This document shows, one piece after another, positions 10,001 to 18,216 of a stretch of DNA of 64,000 nucleotides. The position numbers and the translations under genes are program-made. This stretch comes from Janibacter sp. HTCC2649 (GTDB lineage: Bacteria > Actinomycetota > Actinomycetes > Actinomycetales > Dermatophilaceae), in the NCBI RefSeq assembly GCF_000152705.1, contig NZ_CH672413.1:1773978-1837977 (forward strand). The letters are read 5' to 3'. Below the pieces are notes generated by a model. That model was not told the DNA's origin. It did not search any database and was given only the letters and a program-made list of their open reading frames with translations. How positions within the stretch are numbered: the stretch's first letter is position 1; every line of letters begins with the position of its first letter.

Positions 10001-10402
10001 AACGTCCTCACGGACGGGGTGTCGTCGTGGATCGTCATCGAGCACCGGGTCAACGTGTTCGGGACGACCTCCCGGCGCACCTTCCAGGTCTGGATCGGCA
10101 TCAACGGGGCGCAGGACGTCACGTACGCCTACGACCCCTCCGCCCTCCCGGCCAACCCGCCCGGCCAGGCCTTCCTGGTCGGCGCCGAGAACCAGCTCGG
10201 CCAGGGTCAGTTCCTGCCCGTGGGCACCCTGCCCACGCAGGACCTGCGGGTCACTTCGAGCGCCGGCACACCAGCCGGGTCGCTCACCTACACCGTGGGC
10301 GTCGTCGGAGCCGCGAAGGGAACCGGCGTCGTGGAGACGCAGATGACCGCGCCCACGGTTCTCGGCACCACGATCGTGAGATCGCAGGTGGGAGTCAGCT
10401 AG
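7064..10402 (+). CDS. Secreted subtilisin-like serine protease (S8) with C-terminal repeat domains
   Basis: Start ATG 7064 is chosen because GGAAGG lies 7 bases upstream and the protein then opens with a signal peptide (PIRR followed by a hydrophobic stretch to SFGASA); a GTG at 7010 would bury it. 1112 residues. An I9-type propeptide precedes the catalytic domain with Asp in NLDTGVWPEHPS (about 223), His in GHGTHTSS (about 300) and Ser in GTSMSSPH (about 618). A PA-like insert lies between His and Ser, as in Vpr/cucumisin-type subtilases. Fn3/DUF11-like repeats and an extra beta-rich domain follow. It is an extracellular endoprotease with unknown substrate. Confidence 0.93.
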   Translation: MPRSPIRRALVAAGAAPVLALTLTTPSFGASADPGPSPTRPFTATPLTASDTVSANKAPSSRLARTPQDLLKRTDSARVNVMIKYDYDAAASYTGGVRSLAATSPSVTKRKLTGKSAAEKTYAAFQSGRERTISAAVRKAAPAATIGTSFQVVYGGVAASVPANSIRDIAKVPGVVAVLPDDLQHALTDASSDFINATTLQNTLGGVAGPANAGKGILYGNLDTGVWPEHPSFADQGNLAARPGPALMCNFGDNPLTPATDVFACNNKLVGGRPFLSTYLSDVARAAAEPYHSARDSGGHGTHTSSTTAGNVVASAPVLGVDRGPVRGIAPGAWLAEYKVCGIEGCFSSDSAAAVGQAILDGVDVINFSISGGSDPFSDPVELAFLDAYAAGVFVSASAGNSGPGASTAEHLSPWVTTVAASTQTREFATTLHLAGAGGSPTLDVDGASITAASWPAPLPVVLASAAPYNNALCTSPAPPGLFIGKIVACQRGGNGRVEKGFNIKQGGAAAMVLYNPSLADVETDNHWLPAVHLADGTQLLAFLAANPGATGQFAAGAKRNGQGDVMAAFSSRGPGGLYVKPDVTAPGVQILAGNTPTPDEISGGPPGEYFQAIAGTSMSSPHVAGAAALVMAAHPTWTPGQVKSALMTSAITNVVKENLVTPADPFDMGAGRINVGAASAAALTLDETAANFFALGAEELTSVNLNLPSVNVPTMPGAITTKRTVKNVSSVKQNITVAGSTSADSTVKVSPGQFKLNPGESRSVTINISSQSPLGSQRFGTIVFTPSSGAALHLPVAFVHKQSAVSLTQSCTPTAIARGATSTCTVTATNGSPTTANVTLNTTVNKQLTVGSASAPATVTGPTSARATASLAPEAPGIPAIGPGQLAGFLPLDLFGTQPTPIGDEQIINFNVPSFVYSGRSWNRIGVDSNGYLVVGGGTSEDNNCCNLPGGPSPARPNNVLAPFWTDLDGTGAPGVYANVLTDGVSSWIVIEHRVNVFGTTSRRTFQVWIGINGAQDVTYAYDPSALPANPPGQAFLVGAENQLGQGQFLPVGTLPTQDLRVTSSAGTPAGSLTYTVGVVGAAKGTGVVETQMTAPTVLGTTIVRSQVGVS

Positions 10403-10440
10403 GCCAGGTGCCCTGACGGGCACACGACCACAACGCAACA

Positions 10441-10479
10441 GGGCGTATGCCGCTCAGCCCGGCTGAGCGGCATACGCCC
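10441..10479. terminator. Bidirectional terminator built from an inverted GTATGCCG pair
   Basis: Two perfectly complementary 19-base arms (10441-10459 and 10461-10479) form a very stable hairpin between the convergent subtilase and aroQ genes. Each arm contains one copy of the over-represented octamer (GTATGCCG, CGGCATAC). Terminator function is inferred from its position and stability. Confidence 0.8.
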
Positions 10480-10483
10480 TGTC

Positions 10484-10948
10484 TCATGCCGTTCGGTGAG
10501 AAGCCGCCCAGTGAATCGCCTCGACATAACCGGCGGTGCCGTGGCCGATGATCTGGTGGTCGGTGACGTCGGTGAGGTAGCTGTGGTGCCGGAACTCCTC
10601 GCGTGCGTGGATGTCACTGATGTGCACCTCGACGCTCGGCACGGTCACCGCGGACAGGGCGTCGCGCAGGGCGACCGACGTGTGCGTGTAGCCGGCGCCG
10701 TTGATGACCAGCGCGGCGATGTCACGTCGTCCCTCCTGCACCCAGTCGATGAGCACGCCCTCGTGGTTCGACTGCCGGAACTCGAGGGTCAGCCCCACGG
10801 CTTCACAGGCTGCGCGGCACAGTCGCTCGACGTCGGCAAGCGTCTCGCTCCCGTAGATCTCGGGCTCACGCTCGCCGAGCAGGTTGAGGTTGGGGCCGTT
10901 GAGGACGAGCACCGTGGTCGAATCCATGAGCCCGAGTATGCCGGTCAC
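10484..10948 (-). CDS. aroQ: Type II 3-dehydroquinate dehydratase
   Basis: Dehydrates 3-dehydroquinate in the shikimate pathway. About 150 residues, as expected for the type II flavodoxin-like dodecamer. Visible signatures are [20 protein letters not shown] (flexible active-site lid with Arg and Tyr), [17 protein letters not shown] and [18 protein letters not shown]. Two usual Asn positions differ ([10 protein letters not shown] and HISDIH). The GTG at 10948 overlaps the preceding kinase stop as GTGA with a GGGAAAG upstream; an ATG at 10927 is a shorter alternative. Translational coupling to the kinase/DUF4173 gene is likely. Confidence 0.93.
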   Translation of the reverse strand: MTGILGLMDSTTVLVLNGPNLNLLGEREPEIYGSETLADVERLCRAACEAVGLTLEFRQSNHEGVLIDWVQEGRRDIAALVINGAGYTHTSVALRDALSAVTVPSVEVHISDIHAREEFRHHSYLTDVTDHQIIGHGTAGYVEAIHWAASHRTA

Positions 10949-13575
10949 TCACTTTCCCGGTACGTCGAGTTGGGGACGTAGCCGTCACCGAAGGTCGAGC
11001 AGAAGGACGTGTCGACGGTCAGGTCGTTGGCCTCAACTGCGGAGAAGGCCCGCGACCGACCGAGGTTCCACGACAGCACGTCGTCATCGAGGTCGGCGCT
11101 GCGCTCCATGTTCCAGTTCACGACACACGCCGCCTGCTTCGCGTCGAGGCCGTTGAGCATTATCGGGATCGCGTCGGGACCAAGGCCGGCCAGGTAGTGC
11201 GTGTCGAGCCTGCCGGTCTCGTGGAAGCGGTCGATGTTGCGCTGCGCCACCCAGCCGTCGGGGTTCATGAGACCGAACGCGAGGAAGAACAGGGCACCAC
11301 TGAGGAGCGCCGCGCGGGGCACCCACGAGCCAGCACCGCGGACGATCGCCACGATCATGAGCACGATGAGCAGACCGAGCCACAGCTCGAAACCGTCGAC
11401 GAAGACCCTGAGCACGGTGTAGCCGTAGGCCCCTTGGTAGAGGCTCATCCGATAGAGCGCGGACCCGACGACAGCGAGGGTGAGCAGGCACAGGGTGACG
11501 AGTGCAACCTTGAGTGTCAGCATGTCCGAGGCGGTCTCCTGCGCGGCCTTGCGGGTCGCGATCCCCACGACGACCAGGGTGAGGAACGTGGCGGTGGTCA
11601 GCTGGCCGAAGCCCTGGTGCACGTACTCGGCATACGTGAGTCCCGTTGTCTCACGCAGGTATTCGTGTCCGCCCCACATCGCGGTGGCCTGCGCGGCGAG
11701 GAAGGCGACGAAGAGTGCGATGACGACGCCGAGCGGGACGAGCCACTCCCAGCGGTGGGTCACAGTGCGCCCGCGGGGGACGTCGAGGTCGGCGATCCGC
11801 GGCGGGTTGAGCGCGAGGTAGGCGCCAGCCAATGCGATGCCAGCGACAAAGATGAAGACGAAGACTCGCCCGATGATGGTGTCCCAGCGCAGGTCCGGGA
11901 CGAGCGACTGCGCCCACGAGCCGAAGAGCGCGTCACCGGAGGCGAAGAGCCCGCCGAAGAGGACGAGCCCCACCGCGGCGATCGCGATGGTGCGCAGGAC
12001 CGGCCACAGCAGGGGCATGCGGCTCGTCGCCGTGAGAGTCCGGCCGAGCAGCGGCAGACCGCGCAGACCAGCGAGGACCCAGGACATCGCCGACAACGGG
12101 ATGCTCACGAAGGACCGGGCACGGGTGACCGTCGCCGCGAGCAGCAGGGCCGCGATCATCGCCGACAGGACGATGATCCACTCCGCGGCGCGGATCACGG
12201 ACATCGCTGTGAGCCCGACGCCCACGGCGATGCAGGCGAGTGACCACAGGGTCCGCTTCTCGCGGGCTGCCGAGAGGATCAGCACCGCGGAGAGGATCGC
12301 TACAAGTCCGACGGCGAGCCCAATTCGCCTCTCGGGCAGGGTGATCGAGGCGAATAGTCCCAGGAGCAGGGCGCTGATGAGGAGCTTGGGCTGAGGACCC
12401 AGACCCGTCTCCGGCCAGAACTTCCCGAAGAGGGTGTCGGTGAGCGGCGGTGGACCGGGCCTGACGACAACGGCGCTCGGTGGCTGCACTGGCGCGGAGG
12501 GTCGGGGCGCCGCAGGTGGTGGGGCGGGCGTGGTCGTCATGGTGACCTCCGTGGTCGCTCTGGAGTGTGTGCGGGTATGCCGCGGGAGCACCGCACGCAG
12601 ACGCGCGCCGCGCATTGCGGGTGGAGTCGGAAGGACGTGGATGGAGCCACCGTGGAGCTCGCACACCCAGGAAGCAATGGCGAGGCCGAGGCCTGTGCCG
12701 CCTCCGGCGTCGTCGCCGGTGCCGAAACGACGGAAGACGTTGTCGGCCTTGTCAGCCGGGATGCCGGGGCCGTCGTCGGTGACCTCAAGTGACCAGCGGT
12801 CATCGTCGAGGACCCTTGCCACCAAGCGGATTTCACCATCAGGAGGGCTGTGCCGGGCGGCGTTGTCGAGGAGGTTGGCGACGAGCTGCGCGATTCGGGC
12901 GGGGTCCGCAGTGACGGTCAGGTCGTCCGGGGCCACGCTGCATACGTAATGAACGGGTCGAGCCCCGAGCTCGGCCTCGGACACTGCGCGACTCAGGACC
13001 TCCATGACCGACACCGTCTCGAGGCGCAGGGGTTGGACGCCCGCGTCAACTCGGGAGAGGTCGAGGAGGTCTCCGACGAGGCTGCTGAGACGTTCGGACT
13101 GGGTGAGCGCGCCTCGCAGGGCGGCGTCGTCGGGTTGGACGACGCCGTCGACGAGGTTCTCGAGGAGGGCGCGCTGGGCGGTCAGTGGGGTGCGCAGTTC
13201 GTGCGAGACGGTGGCCACGAGCTGACGGCGTTGGCGATCGGCGTCGGCGAGGTCCGAGGACATGGCGTTGAAGGCGCGCGCGAGCTGACCCACCTCGTCG
13301 GTCGACCGGGTGGACACCCGCTGGCCGTGGTCGCCCGCGGCCATCCGACTCGCGGCGTGCGTCATCTCGCGCAAGGGCGCCGTCATGCCGCGAGCGAGCC
13401 ACTGGGTGACGACCAGAGCGAGAGCGACGGTGACCGGCAGGGTGAGCCAGAGCGGCATACCCGCTCGGTCGCCGATCGTCGCGAACAGTGCTGCGACAAC
13501 GCAACTCACCGCGACGAGGAGCCCGAGCTTGATCTTGATCGAGCCGACTCCCTCGAGGGGCTGGTCGGTGTTCAC
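10945..13575 (-). CDS. Histidine kinase fused in frame to a DUF4173 membrane protein
   Basis: 876 residues. The N-terminal part is a sensor kinase: two membrane helices with almost no external loop (13-33, 42-60), HAMP (about 61-113), HisKA with phospho-acceptor His125 in [10 protein letters not shown], and HATPase_c boxes [17 protein letters not shown] and GGGTGLGLA. From Met346 it continues, with no stop, into a Pro-rich linker and a polytopic DUF4173/DUF4153 protein of about 530 residues. The GTG start overlaps the response regulator stop by 4 bases with GGAGG upstream. A strong internal ribosome site at Met346 suggests that the DUF4173 part is also made alone (see separate entry). Confidence 0.88.
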   Translation of the reverse strand: MNTDQPLEGVGSIKIKLGLLVAVSCVVAALFATIGDRAGMPLWLTLPVTVALALVVTQWLARGMTAPLREMTHAASRMAAGDHGQRVSTRSTDEVGQLARAFNAMSSDLADADRQRRQLVATVSHELRTPLTAQRALLENLVDGVVQPDDAALRGALTQSERLSSLVGDLLDLSRVDAGVQPLRLETVSVMEVLSRAVSEAELGARPVHYVCSVAPDDLTVTADPARIAQLVANLLDNAARHSPPDGEIRLVARVLDDDRWSLEVTDDGPGIPADKADNVFRRFGTGDDAGGGTGLGLAIASWVCELHGGSIHVLPTPPAMRGARLRAVLPRHTRTHSRATTEVTMTTTPAPPPAAPRPSAPVQPPSAVVVRPGPPPLTDTLFGKFWPETGLGPQPKLLISALLLGLFASITLPERRIGLAVGLVAILSAVLILSAAREKRTLWSLACIAVGVGLTAMSVIRAAEWIIVLSAMIAALLLAATVTRARSFVSIPLSAMSWVLAGLRGLPLLGRTLTATSRMPLLWPVLRTIAIAAVGLVLFGGLFASGDALFGSWAQSLVPDLRWDTIIGRVFVFIFVAGIALAGAYLALNPPRIADLDVPRGRTVTHRWEWLVPLGVVIALFVAFLAAQATAMWGGHEYLRETTGLTYAEYVHQGFGQLTTATFLTLVVVGIATRKAAQETASDMLTLKVALVTLCLLTLAVVGSALYRMSLYQGAYGYTVLRVFVDGFELWLGLLIVLMIVAIVRGAGSWVPRAALLSGALFFLAFGLMNPDGWVAQRNIDRFHETGRLDTHYLAGLGPDAIPIMLNGLDAKQAACVVNWNMERSADLDDDVLSWNLGRSRAFSAVEANDLTVDTSFCSTFGDGYVPNSTYRESE
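12538..12550 (-). promoter_or_regulatory. Internal ribosome binding site inside the kinase-DUF4173 fusion
   Basis: On the minus strand the bases read GGAGGTCACC immediately before ATG 12540. This ATG (Met346 of the fusion) would give a stand-alone 531-residue DUF4173 protein starting MTTTPAPPP. The site is as good as those of normal genes nearby, which suggests that the two parts were once separate overlapping genes. Confidence 0.65.
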
Positions 13576-14258
13576 GCGTCCTCCAGGGCGTAGCCGACGC
13601 CGTGGACGGTGCGCACGCGAGCCGCGCCGATCTTGGCGCGCAGGGACTTCACGTGGCTGTCGAGGGTGCGCGTGCCGGAGGCGTCCGCCCAGCCCCAGAC
13701 CTCGCCCATGAGCTGCTCGCGGGATCGCACGGCCCCCGGAGTCGATGCGAGCGCGGCGAGGAGGTCGAACTCGAGCGGGGTGAGGTGGACGTCCTGACCG
13801 TCGACCGTCACGCGGCGGGCCGGGCCGTCGATCTCGATCGCGCCCACGTGCGTCGTGGGCGCAGGGGTGGACGCCAGCTCGGCGGCGCGCTCGACCCGGC
13901 GGAGCAAGGCGTGGGTGCGGGCGACAACCTCACGCATGCGGAAAGGCTTGGTGACGTAGTCGTCGGCGCCGACGCCCAGCCCCACGAGGATGTCGGTCTC
14001 CTCGTCGCGCGCGGTGAGCATGAGCACCGGGACCGGACGGATCGCCTGGATGCGTCGGCAGACCTCGAGTCCGTCGAAGCCCGGCAGCATGACGTCGAGG
14101 ACGACGAGGTCGGGTGCGTGTTCGGTGAAGGCGGCCACGGCCGCTGGCCCGTCGTGCGCCTGGTGGACCGTGTAGCCCTCGGCGCGCAGGCGGTCGGTGA
14201 CGGCCTGGTTGATCATCGGCTCGTCCTCGACGACCAGCACTGCTGCCATTGCGCTCAT
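13572..14258 (-). CDS. OmpR-family response regulator
   Basis: 228 residues from ATG 14258; ATG 14249 is an almost equal alternative. Receiver domain with acidic pocket VVEDEP and phospho-acceptor Asp55 in LVVLDVMLPG, switch Thr in MLTARD and Lys in YVTKPF. The C-terminal winged helix ends [14 protein letters not shown]. It overlaps the downstream histidine kinase by GTGA, so the two form a two-component system. The divergent neighbour, 161 bases away, is the secreted VWA protein, a plausible but unproven target. Confidence 0.92.
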   Translation of the reverse strand: MSAMAAVLVVEDEPMINQAVTDRLRAEGYTVHQAHDGPAAVAAFTEHAPDLVVLDVMLPGFDGLEVCRRIQAIRPVPVLMLTARDEETDILVGLGVGADDYVTKPFRMREVVARTHALLRRVERAAELASTPAPTTHVGAIEIDGPARRVTVDGQDVHLTPLEFDLLAALASTPGAVRSREQLMGEVWGWADASGTRTLDSHVKSLRAKIGAARVRTVHGVGYALEDA

Positions 14259-14419
14259 GCCTTCGACAGTAGGAGGCAACTGTGGATGGGCGTGGGCGCG
14301 ACCTGTGGAGATCTCGTGAAGATCGGTGCCGGGGGCGATCGTCCCTTGTATCTGGGTCGCTCCCTGGTGCTCCTTCCCCACAGCGACTACGCGTCGCACC
14401 AACCAGAGGGGACCTCATC

Positions 14420-16189
14420 ATGAACACAAGTACTCGGGCGCGCCGACGCGCCCTTCTCACCGGGAGCGCCGCCTTCGCGGTCGCCGCCCTCGTCACACCC
14501 ATGGCCATGGCCGGCACGACGTCGGGGAACCTCCCCAACGGAGCCGAGATCACGGTGGGTGTCACCTCCCCGGTCGACGGTGACTCGTTCATCGTGCCGT
14601 CGGGCGACACCACGATCGACGTGCCTCTGTCGGGCACCTCCAGCGTCGCCACGGGGGCACCGAGCACGAGCTGGATCTATGTCGTCGACGTGTCGGGCAG
14701 CACCAGCCTCGACTGCGACGCCAGCCGGACGATCCTCACCTGCGAGAAGGTCGCGGTGAAGGGACTCAACGACCTCGTCGTCACCGACGGGTCTGCGCTC
14801 GAGAGCGCCGTTGCGGCATTCGGCGAGGGCGCGGACACGGCGGACATGCAGGGGACCGCCGGGGACCAGAAGTTCACGTCGCCCTCGGGCACCGACGTCA
14901 ACACGGTGGTCGACTCGCTCAGCGCGGGTTCCATCGGCCAGTTCACCGGGAAGAACGTTGGCGCGGACTTCACGAACTACGCGGCCGGACTGCAGGCGGC
15001 AAGCGCGCTCGTCAGCGCCGCTTCGGGCACCCAGGTCAACGTCGTCTTCCTCTCCGATGGTGAGTCGAATGCCGGAGCCATCGGCGACTTCACCACGGCA
15101 CTCACGTCGGTGAGTGCGGGCGCGACGATCTATCCGTTCGCTGTCGGCAGCGGGAGCTCGTGCGGAGGTGGCACGGCCGGGACGCTCAACGACATGGCCA
15201 CGGCCAGCGGCACGACCTGCTTCGCGGTGCCCGACCCGGCCGACCTGCCCGACGTCATCACCAACGTCACCGGCACGACCCTCAAGACGCTGAGCGTCAC
15301 GCTCGACGGCAACCCGGCGGCGTCGACCCCGAGCACGGCCCTGCCGACCGCAGGACCGGCCTCGATCACGTGGACCGCGCCCGGCGACGACCTCGCTCCC
15401 GGACTGCACCAGGTGTGCGCGACGGCCACGGGTGTCGGGCCGGCCAGTGACGCCACGGCCACCGGATCAGCGACTCGTTGCGAGAGCTTCTCGGTCTTCG
15501 GCTTCACCCTCACTCCCCCGGCGGCGATCAACGAGCTGGGCAGCGACAACGTCCACACGGTGACCGCGACCGTGACGGGTCCGGCGTCAGACCTCGGCGG
15601 TCACTCGGTGGACTTCTCGGTCTCGGCCGGACCGAATGCTGGTGAGTCGGGCACGTGCGCACCAGCCGCCTGTGAGACCGACGCCACCGGTCACGTCACC
15701 TTCACCTACGACGTCCCGAAGGAGCCGGCCTCGCTCGGCACCGACACCATCTCGGCGACCGCCACCATCCACGGTGACGAGGCAACGCGAACGGTGTCGA
15801 AGCTGTGGCGCGACACCACTCCCCCGATCGCCCAGTGCGTCCCGTCGACCAATCCCGGTGGCCACGTCCCCGCGGCTCCCGGCAACGGCGGACAGGGCCA
15901 GAACCAGGACGGCTTCTATCGCCTCGTCGCCCATGACGACGTGTGGCCGGACAGCGACCTCGACCTCTTCGTCAAGGACGACGGCAGCTCCCAGGTCTGG
16001 GGTCCGTTCGCCGTCGACACCGACATCAAGTACACCGAGGCCAATGGCGCCAAGCCCAGCCAGAAGCCCGGCAGCGGCACCGTCGAATGGAACCTCAAGG
16101 GCAAGGGTGACGCGGAGCTCTACGCCATCGACGGCTCGGGCAACCAGTCCGCGTCGGTGAAGTGCCTCGTGCCGAGCGCACCCAAGTGA
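14420..16189 (+). CDS. Secreted von Willebrand factor A domain protein
   Basis: 589 residues from an ATG preceded by AGAGGGGACC. A signal peptide (RARRRALL then a hydrophobic core to AMAG) sends it out of the cell. The VWA domain opens with the metal site VVDVSGSTS (Asp90, Ser92, Ser94), followed by LSDGES. Ig-like segments with TPPA and TPPI borders follow, and the C-terminal region contains many Asp and Gly residues (WPDSDLDLFVKDDGS). VWA proteins bind ligands through a divalent metal; the partner is unknown. No LPxTG or membrane anchor is visible at the C-terminus, so it is probably released. It is divergent from the two-component system. Confidence 0.8.
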   Translation: MNTSTRARRRALLTGSAAFAVAALVTPMAMAGTTSGNLPNGAEITVGVTSPVDGDSFIVPSGDTTIDVPLSGTSSVATGAPSTSWIYVVDVSGSTSLDCDASRTILTCEKVAVKGLNDLVVTDGSALESAVAAFGEGADTADMQGTAGDQKFTSPSGTDVNTVVDSLSAGSIGQFTGKNVGADFTNYAAGLQAASALVSAASGTQVNVVFLSDGESNAGAIGDFTTALTSVSAGATIYPFAVGSGSSCGGGTAGTLNDMATASGTTCFAVPDPADLPDVITNVTGTTLKTLSVTLDGNPAASTPSTALPTAGPASITWTAPGDDLAPGLHQVCATATGVGPASDATATGSATRCESFSVFGFTLTPPAAINELGSDNVHTVTATVTGPASDLGGHSVDFSVSAGPNAGESGTCAPAACETDATGHVTFTYDVPKEPASLGTDTISATATIHGDEATRTVSKLWRDTTPPIAQCVPSTNPGGHVPAAPGNGGQGQNQDGFYRLVAHDDVWPDSDLDLFVKDDGSSQVWGPFAVDTDIKYTEANGAKPSQKPGSGTVEWNLKGKGDAELYAIDGSGNQSASVKCLVPSAPK

Positions 16190-16219
16190 TCCGGCGTCAC
16201 TGCTGAGTCAGCAACGCAC

Positions 16220-16253
16220 ACACCGCTCCTCGGCTCAGGCCGGGGAGCGGTGT
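16220..16253. terminator. Terminator hairpin between the VWA and AraC genes
   Basis: Arms ACACCGCTCC (16220-16229) and its complement (16244-16253), with further pairing inside, lie between two convergent genes. The AraC-family stop codon sits in the hairpin loop. Confidence 0.65.
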
Positions 16254-17191
16254 CGCGTGCGGAAGACGGTCGGAGTGAGGCCGGTGCACTGTGCGAAGTG
16301 GTGACGCAGCAGGGCGGCGCTGCCGAACCCGACGTCGCCGGCAATCTGCTCGATCGACAGGTCGGTCTCCTCGAGCAGCTCGCGTGCCCGCAGGACGCGC
16401 TGGTCGGTGACCCACTGGTGCGGGGTCGTGCCCGTCTCGGCCACGAACCGGCGCGCGAAGGTGCGCGACGACATGGAGGCGCGACGGGCGAGGTCGCTGA
16501 CGGTGTGTGGCTGGGCCAGGTGCTCGAGCATCCACTCGAGGATGGGGCTGAGGCTCTCGGACTCGGTCACCGGAACAGGCCGGTCGATGAACTGCCGCTG
16601 GCCACCATCGCGGTGTGGGGAGACGACCATGCGCCGCGCGATGCGGTTGGCGACGGCCCCACCGTGCTCGGCGCGCACGAGATGCAGGCAGGCGTCGAGG
16701 CCGGCCGCAGTCCCGGCACTCGTGATGACCGTGCCGTCGTGGGCATAGAGGACGTCGGGATTGACCTTTGCCAACGGGTAGGCCGCGGCGAGCTCGTCGC
16801 TGTGCCTCCAGTGCGTCGTGACCTCGCGTCCGTCGAGGACCCCGGCTGCGCCGAGGGTGAAGGCACCGGAGCAGACCGACAGGACGTAGGCGCCACGGTC
16901 GACCGCGTCCCTCACCACTTGCTTGACCGCTTCGGACGGTGTGTATGCCGCGTCGCTGGCCGGGATGGCGACGAGGTCGGCGTCGGTGGTTGCGCCCAGA
17001 CCAAGGGGCGCGGTCAGGGTGACACCACCGTCCCCGCGCAACGGCATACCCGGATTCTCCGTGCACACCCGGAAGTCGAAGGCAGGCACACCGTCATCGG
17101 AGCGGTCGATGCCGAAGACCTCGGTGAGGACTCCGAACTCGAAGACGGCCACGGGATCCTGCAGGACGACGGCAACGGTGCGAAGGGCCAT
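16235..17191 (-). CDS. GlxA-type AraC family regulator (DJ-1/PfpI plus AraC HTH)
   Basis: 318 residues from ATG 17191 (MALRTVAVVLQDP). The first 190 residues form a DJ-1/PfpI fold with the nucleophile-elbow Cys in VLSVCSGAF. The last 110 are a two-HTH AraC domain (SDLARRASMSSRTFARRF and IAGDVGFGSAALLRHHF). Proteins of this class usually act as transcriptional activators of catabolic or stress genes. A 16-base dyad lies just upstream, and the small membrane gene at 17282 is divergently transcribed and could be a target. The substrate or effector cannot be read from the sequence. Confidence 0.88.
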   Translation of the reverse strand: MALRTVAVVLQDPVAVFEFGVLTEVFGIDRSDDGVPAFDFRVCTENPGMPLRGDGGVTLTAPLGLGATTDADLVAIPASDAAYTPSEAVKQVVRDAVDRGAYVLSVCSGAFTLGAAGVLDGREVTTHWRHSDELAAAYPLAKVNPDVLYAHDGTVITSAGTAAGLDACLHLVRAEHGGAVANRIARRMVVSPHRDGGQRQFIDRPVPVTESESLSPILEWMLEHLAQPHTVSDLARRASMSSRTFARRFVAETGTTPHQWVTDQRVLRARELLEETDLSIEQIAGDVGFGSAALLRHHFAQCTGLTPTVFRTRHRSPA

Positions 17192-17238
17192 CTCCGCAGC
17201 ATCGCAGGTTGGCAGCATCTTGCGCAAGAGTGTCATGT

Positions 17239-17254
17239 CTGCCACTCGTGGCAG
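17239..17254. promoter_or_regulatory. Candidate operator between the AraC gene and the divergent membrane gene
   Basis: CTGCCACTCGTGGCAG is a 7+2+7 perfect dyad in the 90-base divergent promoter region. It is a plausible binding site for the adjacent GlxA-type regulator; assignment is by position only. Confidence 0.4.
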
Positions 17255-17281
17255 TATGTGGATGAGCATCAAACTTGTGCC

Positions 17282-17479
17282 ATGAGCACCTTCCTCGCAA
17301 CCATCGCCCCCTTCATCCCCGCGCTCATCCTCACCGCACTCTTCGTGTGGGCCCTGGAGCGCAGCAACCGTCGCAACGGGTCAGCGCCCTGGGTCGACGA
17401 CTACCGCCACCCGGCCGCGCACGACGCGGACCACCGCCGCAGCACCCACGACCTGGACTCCTACGGCAAGGCGGCCTGA
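17282..17479 (+). CDS. Small single-pass membrane protein
   Basis: 65 residues: one N-terminal membrane helix (FLATIAPFIPALILTALFVWAL) and a charged His- and Asp-rich tail (DDYRHPAAHDADHRRSTHD). ATG 17282 lacks a convincing Shine-Dalgarno and may be leaderless. It is divergent from the AraC-type regulator. No family is recognised. The His-rich tail might bind metal, but this is speculation. Confidence 0.55.
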   Translation: MSTFLATIAPFIPALILTALFVWALERSNRRNGSAPWVDDYRHPAAHDADHRRSTHDLDSYGKAA

Positions 17480-17501
17480 CCCCTGCAGTTCTCAGCAGCT
17501 T

Positions 17502-17517
17502 TCGACCAATTGGTCGA
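17502..17517. other. Perfect 16-bp palindrome in a convergent intergenic region
   Basis: TCGACCAATTGGTCGA lies between the small membrane gene and the end of coxG. The stem is short and followed by TAAGTG rather than a T-run, so it could be a weak terminator or a protein-binding site. Confidence 0.4.
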
Positions 17518-17523
17518 TAAGTG

Positions 17524-18213
17524 TCAGCTGCGGTCGTGACCGATCGCGTAGCCGATCAGGGCGCCCACGAGGGCGGCCACGGCATACGGGCCCCACTTTT
17601 TGACGGCCGACGGCAGTGCCACGGCACCGAGGTCGATCGCGTCGGCCACGGGCGGAGTCGGTCGAGGTGTCGGCCGCGGACGGGGTGACGGACTCGGCTC
17701 TGCCGCAACCGTTTCCGTGCCTGCCCTGGCCTCAACCTCGGCCGGTGCCTCGGCTGGCTCAGTTGCCTCGGGTGCATCGAACTGGCTCTCGATGCAGGCC
17801 ACGAACTGTCCGAGCAGCTTGTCGGAGACGTCCTGCATCACGCCACGTCCGAACTGAGCCGGCTTGCCGGTGATGGCGAGGTCAGTGTCCACGGAGACCC
17901 GTGTCGCGTCGCCGTCGGCAGACAGCTGGAGCGTGACCATGGCGCCCGCCGTGCCGTTGCCGCGCTTGTCCTTGCCCTTGGCCTCGATGACGGCGCGGTG
18001 CGCGGACGGATCGCGCTCCAGGAAGGTGCCCGAACCGGCATACACGAGGGCAATCGGGCCGAGCTTGACCTTGACCGTCCCGGCGAAGCCGTCATCGCTG
18101 GCTTCCGTGACGGTGGCGCCGGGGAAGCATCCCCCGACCCGTTCGAGGTCGAGGAGGACGTCCCACACCACGTCGGCGTCGGCCGGCACGGTGAACTCGT
18201 GGTGCAGGTCCAC
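17524..18213 (-). CDS. coxG: CoxG-like SRPBCC protein, membrane anchored
   Basis: 229 residues. Residues 1-145 match the CoxG/START-like SRPBCC fold (HHEFTVPADADVVWDVLLDLERVGGCFPGA, then TDLAITGKPAQFGRGVM). A Pro/Ala/Glu-rich linker follows, then a C-terminal membrane helix (YAVAALVGALIGYAIG). In CO-dehydrogenase operons CoxG is thought to recruit the enzyme to the membrane. Its GTG start lies 3 bases after the coxM stop, so it is the last gene of the cox unit. Confidence 0.88.
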   Translation of the reverse strand: MDLHHEFTVPADADVVWDVLLDLERVGGCFPGATVTEASDDGFAGTVKVKLGPIALVYAGSGTFLERDPSAHRAVIEAKGKDKRGNGTAGAMVTLQLSADGDATRVSVDTDLAITGKPAQFGRGVMQDVSDKLLGQFVACIESQFDAPEATEPAEAPAEVEARAGTETVAAEPSPSPRPRPTPRPTPPVADAIDLGAVALPSAVKKWGPYAVAALVGALIGYAIGHDRS

Positions 18214-18216
18214 AGG

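Noticed and set aside
17502-17517. TCGACCAATTGGTCGA as a phage attachment site
   Set aside because: No integrase, tRNA or second copy is nearby; kept only as an unexplained palindrome.
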